A DNA stretch of 64,000 nucleotides from Gamarada debralockiae. Its lineage: Eukaryota > Ascomycota > Leotiomycetes > Helotiales > Hyphodiscaceae. A program made the position numbers and the translations under genes. The DNA lies in assembly GCA_002803225.1 (NCBI GenBank), contig NXFV01000458.1, forward strand, positions 1 through 64,000, given 5' to 3'. This document shows positions 1 to 10,381 of the stretch, in pieces; the stretch's first letter is position 1, and each line of letters starts with the position of its first letter. Under the pieces are notes generated by a model, which searched no databases, was not told the DNA's origin, and was given only the letters and a program-made list of their open reading frames with translations.

Positions 1-12
1 GGGGGGGGGGGG
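1..12. other. Poly-G run at left edge
   Basis: Twelve consecutive G residues open the window. No telomeric TTAGGG or CCCTAA repeat is visible beside them. This may be a homopolymer at a contig boundary or a sequencing artefact. Confidence 0.5.
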
Positions 13-90
13 AATAGAATCTCCAGAAGTTATCTCGGACAGTTGAGTTATAGTTCCTAAGCAGTGAATTTCTTCTGCTAATACATCTAG

Positions 91-702
91 GCGCTGAGAT
101 GGGCGATTCAAGTTCAGGCTGATGTTATTGCCATCCCATTCGGCTTCGATCGCCGTGATGAACAGATTGCCGTGCTAATCAAGGAAGCTTACCGTGAGGA
201 CATCATTGTTCTTGCGGCAGCTGGGAATAATGGCCGGGGTAGGGTTGTTTTTCCTGCCAACATGCGTGAGGTTATTGCTGTTGCTTCTGCTGATGGCTAT
301 GGAAATCCTTCAGATTTCAACCCGGTTGAACTAGTAGAAGATCGAGTCAACTTCACTTTCTTGGGTGAAGCCGTTGTGTCGGCGTGGCCAAGGCATCCGA
401 ATGACGGGCAGTTGACAAAGAAGCGGTCCGGCACATCTGTGGCTACTTCGGTTGCGGCGGGTATTGCGGCAGTACTGTTGGATTTCGCCAATCAGCAGGA
501 TCCTGAAACATTTCATCCGAAGATACTGGAGCAGCTCAGAAGCCGGAAAGGCATGCAGGTGATCTTTCGCTACATGAGTTCCAATCGTGGAAGTTATGCG
601 AATGTCACACCATGGAAGTTGCTAAACGCACATCGACTAAGAGAAGATCGCGCTACGCCAGCTGCAATCATGAAAACTATTTTATCGGATGAATTTTACT
701 GA
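91..702 (+). CDS. Subtilisin-like serine protease, 3' exon (partial)
   Basis: This is the C-terminal exon of a peptidase S8 (subtilase). The open frame starts right after an intron-like 3' end (branch-like CTAAT followed by TCTAG at 86-90) and ends at TGA 700-702. It reads ALRWAIQVQADVIAIPFGF, then AAAGNNG, which carries the oxyanion-hole Asn, and then GTSVATSVAAGIAA, which carries the catalytic Ser. The catalytic Asp and His and the N-terminus must lie left of the window. The form is like subtilase domains found inside large fungal multidomain proteins rather than a secreted proteinase K, but only this exon is visible. The upstream donor could not be placed with confidence. Whether the whole gene is functional cannot be judged. 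Confidence 0.8.
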   Translation, partial: ALRWAIQVQADVIAIPFGFDRRDEQIAVLIKEAYREDIIVLAAAGNNGRGRVVFPANMREVIAVASADGYGNPSDFNPVELVEDRVNFTFLGEAVVSAWPRHPNDGQLTKKRSGTSVATSVAAGIAAVLLDFANQQDPETFHPKILEQLRSRKGMQVIFRYMSSNRGSYANVTPWKLLNAHRLREDRATPAAIMKTILSDEFY

Positions 703-1155
703 ATCTCAATCCAACGATCCACAAGGGTATTAGGATTACCTGCGTTGACGTTAAAGATATTAAGGAAGGCGCATTGATTCGGCCACTCAAAGCAGCCTAA
801 CACAGAAGGCATTTACCATTTCTTAAGCGGAAGTAGTATATACTCGCACTTTAATACTACTTTCTCAAGGCTGGGCTCTTGATTGTTGTTTGAGTGGATA
901 TAAATTCAGAATATCTACCCACTGGACTGATAGCAACAGAGGATCTTTCAAAAAACTTACCTGCAAACCGATGCTTAGTTCCGCTAGGGAATTGCCGAAA
1001 ACAGAGCAGAAACTCAAAAGGCCTATCACTTAACTCATTCTTACCCTTATCTAGACGGTCTTTCGGCGAGAGACAAGAACTCCGGTGCCGCTGAGTAAGG
1101 CGCTCTCCGGTAGGTAGGGACCAGCTATCCTAGACCCCTACCAACAAGCGTCTAC
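703..1155. other. Gene-free spacer
   Basis: No supported gene. Only short open frames occur, without recognisable motifs. Confidence 0.5.
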
Positions 1156-2090
1156 ATGGCTGCTCGCGCGCTCTCACCATGCTCTCATGTGATACCATTC
1201 ACCGAGTGGCCGTGTACCATATCTGCAAGTCTTGTATCGTCCCCGGACCTAGTAGCTAAGCGTGGCACTTGCGAGACCAACTGCACCGGCTTTTGGGCGG
1301 CGTTTTAGAAACTGCGGTACAGCTCTTAAGCAGCCATAATCTCGGGATTGTCTAAGAGCTCAAGGAGCACAAACCTCGGCCTAAGGACGAGAACTAGCTA
1401 ATTGGGCACTTACTTAGCTACGACGGCTTAATTGCCTGCTGCCAGAGTGCCAGTACTGCACCCGCCACTCCCAATGATGAAGAAGTATGTGACCTCCGTT
1501 TACAAGATAAAGGCAAGAGATCATTATAAGAGCCCGCTGTGGAAGGAGTGCAAGCTTCAGACGTATTTTACCAGGCATTGGAGGATTGACTATTTTGTAG
1601 TGGTTGATCACCCGGGGAAAAGTGGTAGGTCTGGGTACACCCAAGGTTTTGATCCATTGACAGAGGCCAAGCAGGTGTTATTTGTAAAGCTGGAAAAAGA
1701 TTATAAGACCGTCAAGGATGGTATTGAAGAGTAAGATACTATTGTCTAGAATTTTGGGGATTCTAGGTTAGCAAGGGTGTCATGGCTCGAGCGAATAGCA
1801 TTCCCGCTCCACCGAGTCGGGTTGCAAGATGAAGAGATCAGGACTTCGTACGGGCTGCCACCCAAGACAGCCACAGACGTAGAGGTTAGAAATTCCGACC
1901 TCGTCCGAATCTTGGCTGCGGTGAGAGCAGTACTTAGGGACTCCTACTAGCTCTGCAACTACACTTCCCCGGACCGGAAAATGACGCAGCAGAGAGCTAA
2001 CATCCTGACTGAGTTCTACGCTGGAACTTTAGGGAAAGCTAATGGGTTCTGGTATTATAAGAATGCACCCACGCTAGCTATTTTTGGATG
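1156..2090 (+). pseudogene. Decayed OrsD-like / C2H2 family gene
   Basis: Successive pieces in changing plus frames read like one large fungal family often annotated as OrsD-like (DUF3505) or C2H2-type proteins. Pieces are an N-terminal start at 1156 (VIPFTEWPCTISASLVSSPD), a segment at about 1480-1734 containing SPLWKECKLQTYF, RIDYFVVVD and VKLEKDYKTVKDGIEE, and a segment at about 1760-2085 containing LQDEEIRTSYGLPPK, KMTQQRANILTEFYAG and NGFWYYKNAPTL. The parts follow the family order but are separated by stops (for example TAG after VLRDSY near 1948) and frame changes, so this is a relic. Family assignment rests on remembered sequence pattern, not a search. Members often sit in subtelomeric or mobile regions. 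Confidence 0.6.
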
Positions 2091-3690
2091 AAAACGAGAG
2101 CAATTCTGCAAGCTCTATTAGTATGTTTGACTGCACTTCTAGAGTTGTTATTTAACGGCGGAAAAGGCGATGATCCAGATGAAGCCCTTTCCACTGGCTT
2201 ATCACGCGCTGATGGGCTGAAGGTTACGAGATATCCTCGTCGTCGTCCCCTTCGGTGGCTTCGTAGTGGTTGGAAACTGGAGGGGAGGTTAGCTGCTAAC
2301 TGAAGCACTCGAACGGAGAGACAAACAAGGGGAGTAGTGCTTCCAGAAGCGGCAACGTAGCCTTTAAAAAGAGCTGTTCTGCTCGGCTTCTAGTGCAATG
2401 GCGAGTGTCGCATTCAACAGACTCTCTTACTCCTTTGTCAGTTCCCTGCCCGGCTTCCATATGATACAACTCGGTAAGAGACTGCAACCTTTGCTAGCGA
2501 CTCCCCGGAGGTACGTGGCAACGCACATTCGAGATTGTATGTTGTCTGATTACCAATCGTGGTACGTTTCAGAAAACCTTGACAGGGCCATTCCTGATAC
2601 TCCGCAATTGATGTCGACTCCACCACAGCAGAAGGACTGCGAGAGGTTTGTGGGGTAATGTAGTAGTCGTTATTTACCGGAGTTGGCGGGTGCGCGTGAT
2701 CGACTTGGGACAGCGACTCGTTAACCTCAGGTTGTGTGGTTAAGGACAGCTTCGAGACTATCCGAGGCGGGGCGCTGGGCCATGGTCATGGGAGACGTTA
2801 GCCTTGGTGGGTAGGTATTAGGGGCAACTTCCGCGGCTTAGTCGGCCGTAGTCCTTCGTCGTCCTCGGTGTCCTCCTCACGTGTTTAATGACTGCAATAG
2901 CTGTCTTCGGAGTGATGCATGTCGCGTACTGCCGCTTCTCTCCTCGTTGCTCCGGCTTCGAGGTCGGGAGTATTCGACTCATCATCTTCGAGAGTCACCG
3001 GCTTGTCTGCGTATGGTCAGGAGATTACTTTGCTATAACGATGGAGAGCTTTTTACTTTATTAGGTTAAGATAATTTCTACCTGTGTCGAGAACAGGGTT
3101 TTCGAGATCCTGGATACTCTGTAGTGTCTTTAGGATTCCGGTATCCTCCTATCGAGATCCCCTTGCGCGAAATCTGATCCCGGGTGACCCTTCTAGCGGA
3201 AGGGTAGGCAGCTATAGGTAATAAAGGAGACGGATATGTCAATTTTCATGTGATAGAGTCCCGTGACTTACACTGAGTTCAAAATAACCCACCGTATTCT
3301 AATATTATAAGCATTGGATTCTCGATTCTAGCTAATCGGATGAGTGGTATCATTAATACAAACAATAGGCACGAGGGATCGTACAGAGAACTTAATTAGG
3401 GCAAATCAAGTGTATTGTCAATTGTACAGAACGAACTACGAGGTCGCCAGACCAGATATAAGGTCTATAAGCAAGACGTGCTTGAAACAAGTGCTGGGCA
3501 GCCTCTGGCCAAGCATATTTCAATAGTGGGGCTGAATTACCTAGTCACGTGCTATTTAATAAGAGGGATCCAAGATTGCTCTAGCAGAAACCCTGTAAGG
3601 AAGCAGAAACGGATTCCTGGGCAAGATTCGGCAAGGAAACTATAGCCGGGGCGCATAGGAGGCCAAAATGGGTTTCTGCATTATGGTGCG
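2091..3690. other. Gene-poor decayed sequence
   Basis: Only short, unrecognisable open frames on both strands. It may include further remains of the preceding relic, but I cannot support a gene. Confidence 0.4.
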
Positions 3691-3694
3691 CAGG

Positions 3695-3802
3695 CTGACT
3701 CAGGAGCGTGCTCAGGCTTGCTCTGGCTTGCTCAGGGCTCTGCTCAGGCTTGCTCAGGCTCGCTCACCCTTGGCTCAGGTACGCTCACCCTCAGCTCAGG
3801 TT
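3695..3802. repeat. Imperfect GCTCAGG tandem repeat
   Basis: A run of repeated units such as TTGCTCAGGC and CGCTCACC. The same GCTCAGG word recurs in short clusters near 37042-37070 and 54124-54148, suggesting a shared repeat family or simple-sequence expansion. Confidence 0.6.
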
Positions 3803-3999
3803 AAAGCAGCAGTTGCTCACGTCCGCAGACTAAAACGGAACCAGCGAAAGGGAAAATTAATCCTGAGTCTATGGGTACTCATACCAACAGATTTGATGTC
3901 CGACAATAACCATACTACCTCATATCAGGCCCGCAATTGGTGAAAATTGGGGTCTAATTTGACAAGTGGGCCATTTACGAACTGTGTGGACCCGAGTGA

Positions 4000-4260
4000 A
4001 GGACTCATTTTCTGAAAGCACCTGCGGCAGGTCCTGACGGATCCAATATCAAACATGAAGGCGAATCGAGAGGCTCATTCTGGGGCCCACCTTTTGTCGA
4101 CCTCTGCTGCTACACAGATGGTGTTCTGTGGACGGATGTAGAAGTGCCTAGGATCTCGCCCAATTCCAATTTTAGGGCTCTTACGCCGCCGGTCGCGGGG
4201 TTTTCTTCATACACGATTAACTCTGCGAAGATCACTGCAGGAAAAGAGGGAGCGAGAACC
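4000..4260 (+). other. Orphan exon-like open segment
   Basis: An 87-codon stretch without stops and without an ATG-led frame lies between TGA 3997-3999 and tandem TGA codons at 4261. It reads with ordinary protein composition, for example SRGSFWGPPFVDLCCYTDGV and PRISPNSNFRALTPP. It could be an internal exon or a fragment of a decayed gene. I do not recognise the family. Confidence 0.25.
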
Positions 4261-4528
4261 TGATGACGATCATTAACCAAATAAAGTTTTCAGTGTCATT
4301 CAAGCACCACGTAGTGTTTAGCTAAGGAAAATGCTTAATGCAGTGGTTCCAAGCCCAGATTCCTCAAAGTCCCAACCTCCATTTGGAATCAGATTATCTT
4401 ACCCGGTATGAAAGCAGATGAGTTTGTTGAGCCGAAGGTGATAGAAGGTATTAGCGCCACGGCAAGAACGGCAAGAGCGGCAACTAACTGAACGCGAAGC
4501 ACAAGAGAAAAAAAGTTGACTGATAATA

Positions 4529-4580
4529 CTATTTAAATTAACTATTTAAGTTAATTATTAAAGTTAGTTACTTAAATTAA
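4529..4580. repeat. 13-bp AT-rich tandem repeat, array 1
   Basis: Four adjacent units close to CTAYTTAARTTAA. The same unit forms a second array about 430 bp to the right. Confidence 0.75.
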
Positions 4581-5007
4581 GGTCCCCGGCATTGATTCGG
4601 GGAGATGCCGGTGCAATCAGGGAGCAGAGACAGTACGACATATAGTTGAGATATGCCGTAGAGAGGATCGAACGGCCTATGGCGGACGGCCGCCGAACCT
4701 TCGCCAGTTATTAACTAGCGGGGATGGGGCTAAGTGAGTGACGAGGTGTTTCTTAAAAACAGGGACAGTTTGCCTTAGCTACACGACTCTTGTATGGGGA
4801 AGGAGAGCCTGACCTTGACACACATGAGAGCACCTAGAACGGCTTGAAACGTAGGCTTTGGACCACAGGAGGCGCGCCACGAATCGCTGGAAAGTAGACA
4901 GATTGAACTTGGGTTTTTGTCTAATAAGTTTCCCGGGGAGGTATTTTATAAGCGGAGTTCCAACGTAGCTGCTAGCCAGAATAGTGTAAGAATAATCAAT
5001 CAATCAA

Positions 5008-5071
5008 CTATTTAAATTAACTATTTAAATTAACTATTTAAATTAACTACTTAAGTTAACTACTTAAATTA
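5008..5071. repeat. 13-bp AT-rich tandem repeat, array 2
   Basis: Five units of CTATTTAAATTAA/CTACTTAAGTTAA. The first three are identical, which suggests recent expansion. The two arrays bracket 4581-5007, which holds no recognisable gene. Confidence 0.85.
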
Positions 5072-5883
5072 CTATTTATATTTATAGAGCACATTGAGTC
5101 TGAATTTCTATATATTATATCTCTGTCCTACATTAATGATATTATAATAACACGCTGATATCTGTTGATAGGTGTATAGTATAGGTACGGTGATATCTGG
5201 TGAGACGTACGGAACCCGAATTTGGGGGCCGAGAAGCAGTCGGAAATCGAAACGTTAGAGACAAGCTGTAGATATAAGGGAGAGATTGAACTCTATAGGA
5301 AATAGTAGAGATTTTGAATTGAAGCTTTTGAACCCTATTTCAGACTAGCGTTATATGCACCTCAGTATCAGGGTACTCATACCAACAATATCTACAGGCT
5401 TGCAGACAAGCTTTTTTTTGGAGGAGGGGGTTAATGTGATAGTTCTAGCGAATGTTACCAAATCGCTTATACCAAATCGCCCATATGAAATTGCCCATAA
5501 GCCTGGTTGCGCGTGAGTCACGCGCCTTGCTTGATATATGGGAGCCTAGTGCACTAGTGCATCCTGGAGTTGTATTAGACTTTGTGTACTTGCAGAACTT
5601 TTCCTTCTCTCCTTAACTTAGTATCTTTGTCAATACAGCACTTTCTGCGTAAAGTCATCAATGCATGAGATTCCATTACGTAGAGCTGTCACAACAGATA
5701 TTATTTCTACCTAGCTTTTAGTATTAGAGCCTACGGTTGCATATTATTCAGATGCTCTATATAAGCATCAATAGCTGTAGTCTTAAGTCATTAATCGAAT
5801 GCTGTTTACTGCACACAACCCCGCCAACTGACAAGAACGAGCGTTGTACAGAACATCGGGAAATGGCAAGGTACGTCTCTTGA
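5072..5883. other. Gene-free spacer
   Basis: AT-rich sequence with no supportable gene. A short stretch near 5460-5500 repeats AAATCGC(T/C) and AAATTGCC words. Confidence 0.4.
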
Positions 5884-6182
5884 TTAGCCAAAGCAAAGCC
5901 GCATTTGCAAAGGATAACGAGACTCGGACATGTGCTGTTTATCCACTACTTGGCCCCACCACACGTTCTCGAAACCACTTGTCTCTTGCTCAGCCCATAC
6001 TTCTTCCAGCAGGGGTATGGTGCTGTTGAACATATGATATCTGGTCCTCCCATTCCAAACAGAGCAGAACTTTACAATCTTCTTAGGCGATGACCGATCT
6101 CTCAATTCGCAGCCTGCAAAGAAGAGCTGCAACAAGGCCTGCCTGGACACCATACTTTCGTCGCGACACGCAAAGACGTGGT

Positions 6183-6360
6183 TGTTGGGTATGGAAGTGT
6201 CTAGAAGCTTCTAGTATACGGCTGACAAATACAAGTGGCAAATAAGTATAACTAGAACCTTCGGTATGAGTCACACTAGGTGGCAAATACAGGGTTCAAA
6301 AGTGTATATATAGAGCACTTCCTACTGTAGAATTAATAGATCATCACTGAAAAACCAACA
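6183..6360. mobile_element. Solo LTR (178 bp) with 5-bp target duplication
   Basis: The element starts TGTTGG and ends CCAACA (TG...CA) and is flanked by GTGGT at 6178-6182 and 6361-6365. It contains TATATATAG as a TATA-like block. Size, termini and a 5-bp duplication fit a solo LTR of a Ty1/copia-type retrotransposon. It interrupts the transcription-factor reading frame between the codons for VDH and VFACRD. Confidence 0.85.
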
Positions 6361-7472
6361 GTGGTCCACAATGACCCTTGCGCGGTACAAAATGCGCATC
6401 GGGATGCTGCTTCCAGGCTCCCAGTGAAACACCCTGTATATGTAAAGAAGAAGGCCATTTCTCCATGCCTCAGAGCAATGCATGCAATCTTGATCTTGTT
6501 GCATGCACTCTTCGCCTCGAAAAGCTGTCCCAGGGGAAATGTGATGCCAGGACTTAAGTGACTGCTCAATTTCCGAGATCACAGTGGTGATGAATGTGAC
6601 GTACCGCATCGAGGATGATTTTCGCTTTTTCGCACTCAGGCGCGCCAACTGCATTACTATCTTTACGAGACTTGGTGGACACCCGCATAATCCAAAAAAA
6701 TTCCCACTCTCGACCATTATGATTCGACAGTACGGCTTCGAAGTATGCGTAAGGGAACACACAGTCTTCCCTGGATACTAGACTGGTTATTGCATCCCAC
6801 CTAGGGAGTCAGCTGGAACTCAGAAACGATCAGCAACGTGGGTTTCATGTACCATGTGAGCATTCCTACCTGAGCCTCTGCCCTAGCGGACGTGGCCCAC
6901 CCTTCGATACCACCGCAAGCTTCGAGAAGGCCATAAGCTCCCACAAGATGTGTGCTCCAATTTCCAAGGGCGGACTGAGTTTCCTAGTATCCACTGTCAG
7001 CCTGGACTAGGTCTGAGGCACATGGAGATGTGACTAACATCTAACGAGAATATGATGATGATTGTGTCAAGCATTGAATAACCATCTCCCGCATCCCTGT
7101 ACGTGTTGAGGCTCTCGCGGAGCAGTTGAAGTGCCGCATGACGATGATTCTGGGTTGATGTACTCTCGACGTGATGACCCGCTAAAGCCATCACAGCATG
7201 GACCAGAAAGATGGGTTCGGGATCGAGATCTGTGCGGTATCGAAACAGATTTATCCGTAGGTCAGACGTCAATGGGATTTTGCAAAACTCCCTATTATCT
7301 AAAATTTGTTACTAGGCTGTGGCAAGAGCGGATAGGTGCAGAATAAGCATACATCTATCGAGGATAGGCCTAAACCGTTGAGAAAGGCTACTGTACAGTA
7401 TACTCGGTGTTACAGAGGCAGAAGGAGAGTATGACATGTTGGGTAAGTCCAAAACTGCCGCGGGACTTGGCT

Positions 7473-7776
7473 CTATCCCTTCGGCGGTTTCTGTGACACC
7501 CAGGGGGGAGATGGTACGTGCGCAGAAAGAACATCAAAACCAGCCTGTTCTTTCAATTGATCGTCTTGAATTGACAACTTCCCCTTTTGATTTTTACTTG
7601 TATTATATTGGTAAGTCGTGGTCGTTTTATGGACAATGTGTAAACCCTTCGTATTTCCTCGTTCTGATTAGCCTGGCTTTTTCAGCTTACGCGAATTTTC
7701 GTGTAAAGTGGTTTTTACCACGCTATAAATCAAGCCCTAGTCGAAGTGTTACAGAAACCGCCGAAGAGATAGCAGC
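7473..7776. mobile_element. Small terminal-inverted-repeat element (about 304 bp)
   Basis: About 27 bp at each end are inverted copies (core TTCGGCGGTTTCTGTRACAC, at 7473-7499 and 7746-7772). The flanks GACTTGGCT (7464-7472) and AATTTGACT (7777-7785) differ at three positions, all transitions, and may be a decayed 9-bp target duplication. Inside are smaller hairpins. A 115-codon open frame spans the element and its ends and is probably incidental. Confidence 0.7.
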
Positions 7777-8109
7777 AATTTGACTCGACCTTTCATAGGA
7801 GGTACCAAGGTCGATGTAACTCCCTTCAAAGATCTGCAGTTGCCCGTCGGTTGTGGATCCGGGTAAACGCCAGGATGCACATCGGTCTTCGCTGCTGCAC
7901 GGGTACGGGCGAGGTTCGGTCGTTCCATAAATCGTCTCCGAGTCAGGAAATTCACCGCTCCTGATCAGTGATTTATCACTCGAGGTCCAGAGTGGCGTCT
8001 CAACAGAAGGTCCGGTTTCTTCGACAGCTTCAACTTGGAAATGAGCTCCATGTATGTCTAACACGACAGAATGCTTGTGCCTTGAATAGTTGGCGAGGGA
8101 CACACTAAT

Positions 8110-8529
8110 CGGGTTCAAGTTCATCCAGGGTAGACGGGTAAACTTCGGCAAAAGCTCATCCAGGGTAGACTCGTATACTTAAGATAATTAACTTACTCTC
8201 GACTTTAACTTTGAAAATACCGCCCTTAAGCCCGACGAAAGGGGGGGTAGGGGCTCCCCCGACCCGAAGGAGCTCGAGGGGATCCCCCCCCTTGAGGAGA
8301 TAGGCGTCGGGCACGGTAGTTCTATTAAGTATATACTTAGCATATGCTCAGCCAAAGTTGAGCATATGCTTGAGCTATACTTTAGGCTTCAGAATAGGCT
8401 CAACTTTAGCTGAGCATATGCTGACAGTATACTGTCAAAGCTCAGCCAGGGTAGAAAAAAAAGCGAAATTTACTAGCGTGTTTTTCTACCCTGGATGAAC
8501 TTTTCTCTACCTGGATGAACTGTAAGCTC
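8110..8529. mobile_element. MULE-like non-autonomous element (420 bp)
   Basis: Flanked by perfect 9-bp direct repeats CACACTAAT (8101-8109 and 8530-8538), with inverted ends sharing AGTTCATCCAGG(G)TAGA. A 9-bp duplication is typical of Mutator-like elements. The inside repeats the terminal word (near 8153, 8432 and 8495) and carries long palindromic stretches around GAGCATATGCT. No transposase is present. The insertion splits ISV-coding sequence of the transcription-factor pseudogene, and the duplication accounts for the repeated ISV codons. Confidence 0.85.
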
Positions 8530-8880
8530 CACACTAATACCATTAGGGTCTGAGCTTGCCTGACAGTCAGTAATAGGTTCAACAGAGGCTCCTGAATGCG
8601 TGAAAGTGGTGACTGATGGGGATTGTCTTGACCCATGGTTTCTCACAGGGTGCTCCGCGATGAACTCGAATTGCTGTGGTCTGTCTGCATTTCCCGATGC
8701 TCCCCGCTTGGTCCTGCGCGCTGTTGACCTTCTCACGGGCTTCCTGGACAGAGAAAATCCCGGCTGCCAAGATAGCTGCATATTAGGCATTCCGTAGATA
8801 CCTAGGTATGTATTGCTCAATCGGTCACAATGTCCACATCGAGGTTGTGGCCATGTGTATTCATGCGGGGCGGAATAAAT

Positions 8881-9493
8881 GCCTTAGAGTGGAAGTTTAG
8901 AAGAAGGTGCGACATCGTCAGGCTCAGGCCATTTTAAGTCTAGTCTTATGTTTGACTTGACTTTACCTAATCGGGAAGTCACATGAAAACCTTGACCAAA
9001 TGGGCGCCGTGTCATGATTTTTGGGCCTGTGCGGACATATTTTGTACATAACGAGCGATAAGAATGGCTTTTAGCGCTCGGCCATCGGGCCAAAAAGGCA
9101 CAAGAATAAGGTTGCGGCCTTATTCGCTATTCTACTATATCAGCAACACCATGTTATAGCACACGTGACAGGCTGGCGCTTTCACAGATATAATATAGTT
9201 ATTAATGAATACGAAAATAGTGATTTTGCTAGAATCGCGAAAAACATATGCAAATTAAGCGTTTGACAGGGATCTCAGGCCATATATGATCTCGGAACTG
9301 AACAGCCTTTATCCTAACTGCGCTAGACTTCTCTTGGATCGTGGCCTCAGTGCCTGAGGTAATGAAGGTGCACCCCTTTCTAAAATTGGCCTTTGGAGCC
9401 CACTTACTAATTCCGGCCTCCTACCTAATCTGTACAATTTCCTCTTCAGTAGTCCCCACCTTGCGGTGAAGCAAAATATTGCCGACAACAGTA
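8881..9493. other. Spacer next to pseudogene
   Basis: No supported gene. The missing 5' part of the transcription factor may have lain here, but only short frames remain. Confidence 0.35.
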
Positions 9494-9935
9494 CAATCAC
9501 GTGCCGGAGGTGAAGATACGATTTTGTGTGGGAAAATAGCACTTTTGACTTTAAATAGAAACAATTTATACTCGAAACTTAAAATGGGTAATATTATTTA
9601 ACTACTTAGTTCTAGATCTCATTAATTCTAGAAGATTATAAGGCGTAGATCCTTTATAATCATCTATTGAAAAGCAAGGGTTTTTTAGTGTTATTGAAAT
9701 TCGCTAACAAATCTTAGATTTAATACGAAAACTTAAGGTTTTGATTATAATTTATTAATTTATTATAAACTATTTTGATTTAAAAGTTTAAAAATCAAGT
9801 AGAGATTTACTATAGATTTACTTTTACATAAAAAGTTTTTAAATTAGAAGTGTTGTTAAAGAGTTATAGAGAATCTAATGAAAAAGTGCTGTTTTCCAAT
9901 ACAAAAATTGCGTCTTCACTTCCGGCACATGATTG
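9494..9935. mobile_element. Mariner-like MITE (442 bp), TA-flanked
   Basis: The ends are inverted copies over about 50 bp (left CAATCACGTGCCGGAGGTGA; right end the complement with a few changes). The element is flanked by TA on both sides (9492-9493 and 9936-9937). The interior is strongly AT-rich with no open frame. This fits a non-autonomous Tc1/mariner-type element, possibly altered by repeat-induced mutation. Confidence 0.75.
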
Positions 9936-10381
9936 TACAATAGCTAATTTCCAATTTGAATAGAGTAAGGCACTGAATTATGCGAGAAAGTCTCTCAAGG
10001 GAAAGGCCTCAGAGGCTCTTCCAATTACGTTCTCCTGCTCTTCGACGACTACGACTCCGACGGGTGTTTGCATTGCGTGGCCTAGCGTGTGACAGACCTC
10101 CTGCCGCCGCTCCACCTCTCATCCTTCTCACTCGTTCATCCTCCGCCGTCCATCCACCATTGATTGAGACTGTCACCTGCATCGCCCTGATCAATCCCCG
10201 GACGACCGTATAGCAGTTTTCATACTTCTTTTCCACAACCTCTTTTTCTCTCCAGGTGAGCTTCGCCATGGTCGCCGCCGCCGCAACTGCCGCCGTTGTG
10301 CCACGCCCTCACTGTTCGCGTCGAGAGGTTGGAGCAAGAACAGATGCCTCTACAGCTAACCTTGGAAACGTGCCGATTGCA
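9936..10381. other. Upstream region of MFS gene
   Basis: Probably the promoter and leader of the next gene. Pyrimidine-rich patches occur near 10220-10260. No clear TATA box or operator can be assigned. Confidence 0.4.

Larger units (their letters stand above)
5884..8880 (-). pseudogene. Fungal Zn2Cys6-type transcription factor, multiply disrupted
   Basis: Minus-strand pieces in correct order make one fungal regulator. A remnant of the zinc cluster (PRCGHCDRL, about 8840) is followed by linker sequence and then the regulatory domain (FLVHAVMALAGHH, TWWDAITSLV across an intron, CMHCSEAWRNGLLLYIYRVF, VSRQALLQLFFAGCELRD, ENVWWGQVV). This resembles the Fungal_trans_2 superfamily. Two introns look intact: one about 54 nt (about 6980-7033) and one of 52 nt (6801-6852). 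The gene is broken by a solo LTR at 6183-6360, inverted-repeat elements at 7473-7776 and 8110-8529, and a frame change at an A7 run (6694-6700). In the solo-LTR and 8110-8529 cases, removing the insert and one target copy rejoins the frame. It cannot be functional as it stands. Its neighbours are also mobile-element remains. Confidence 0.8.

Noticed and set aside
1..700. Telomere at the left edge
   Set aside because: Only poly-G is present; no TTAGGG/CCCTAA repeats.
7436..7783. 115-codon plus-strand frame that looks like a small membrane protein
   Set aside because: It spans both inverted ends of the 7473-7776 element and has no homologous feel; the frame is probably incidental.
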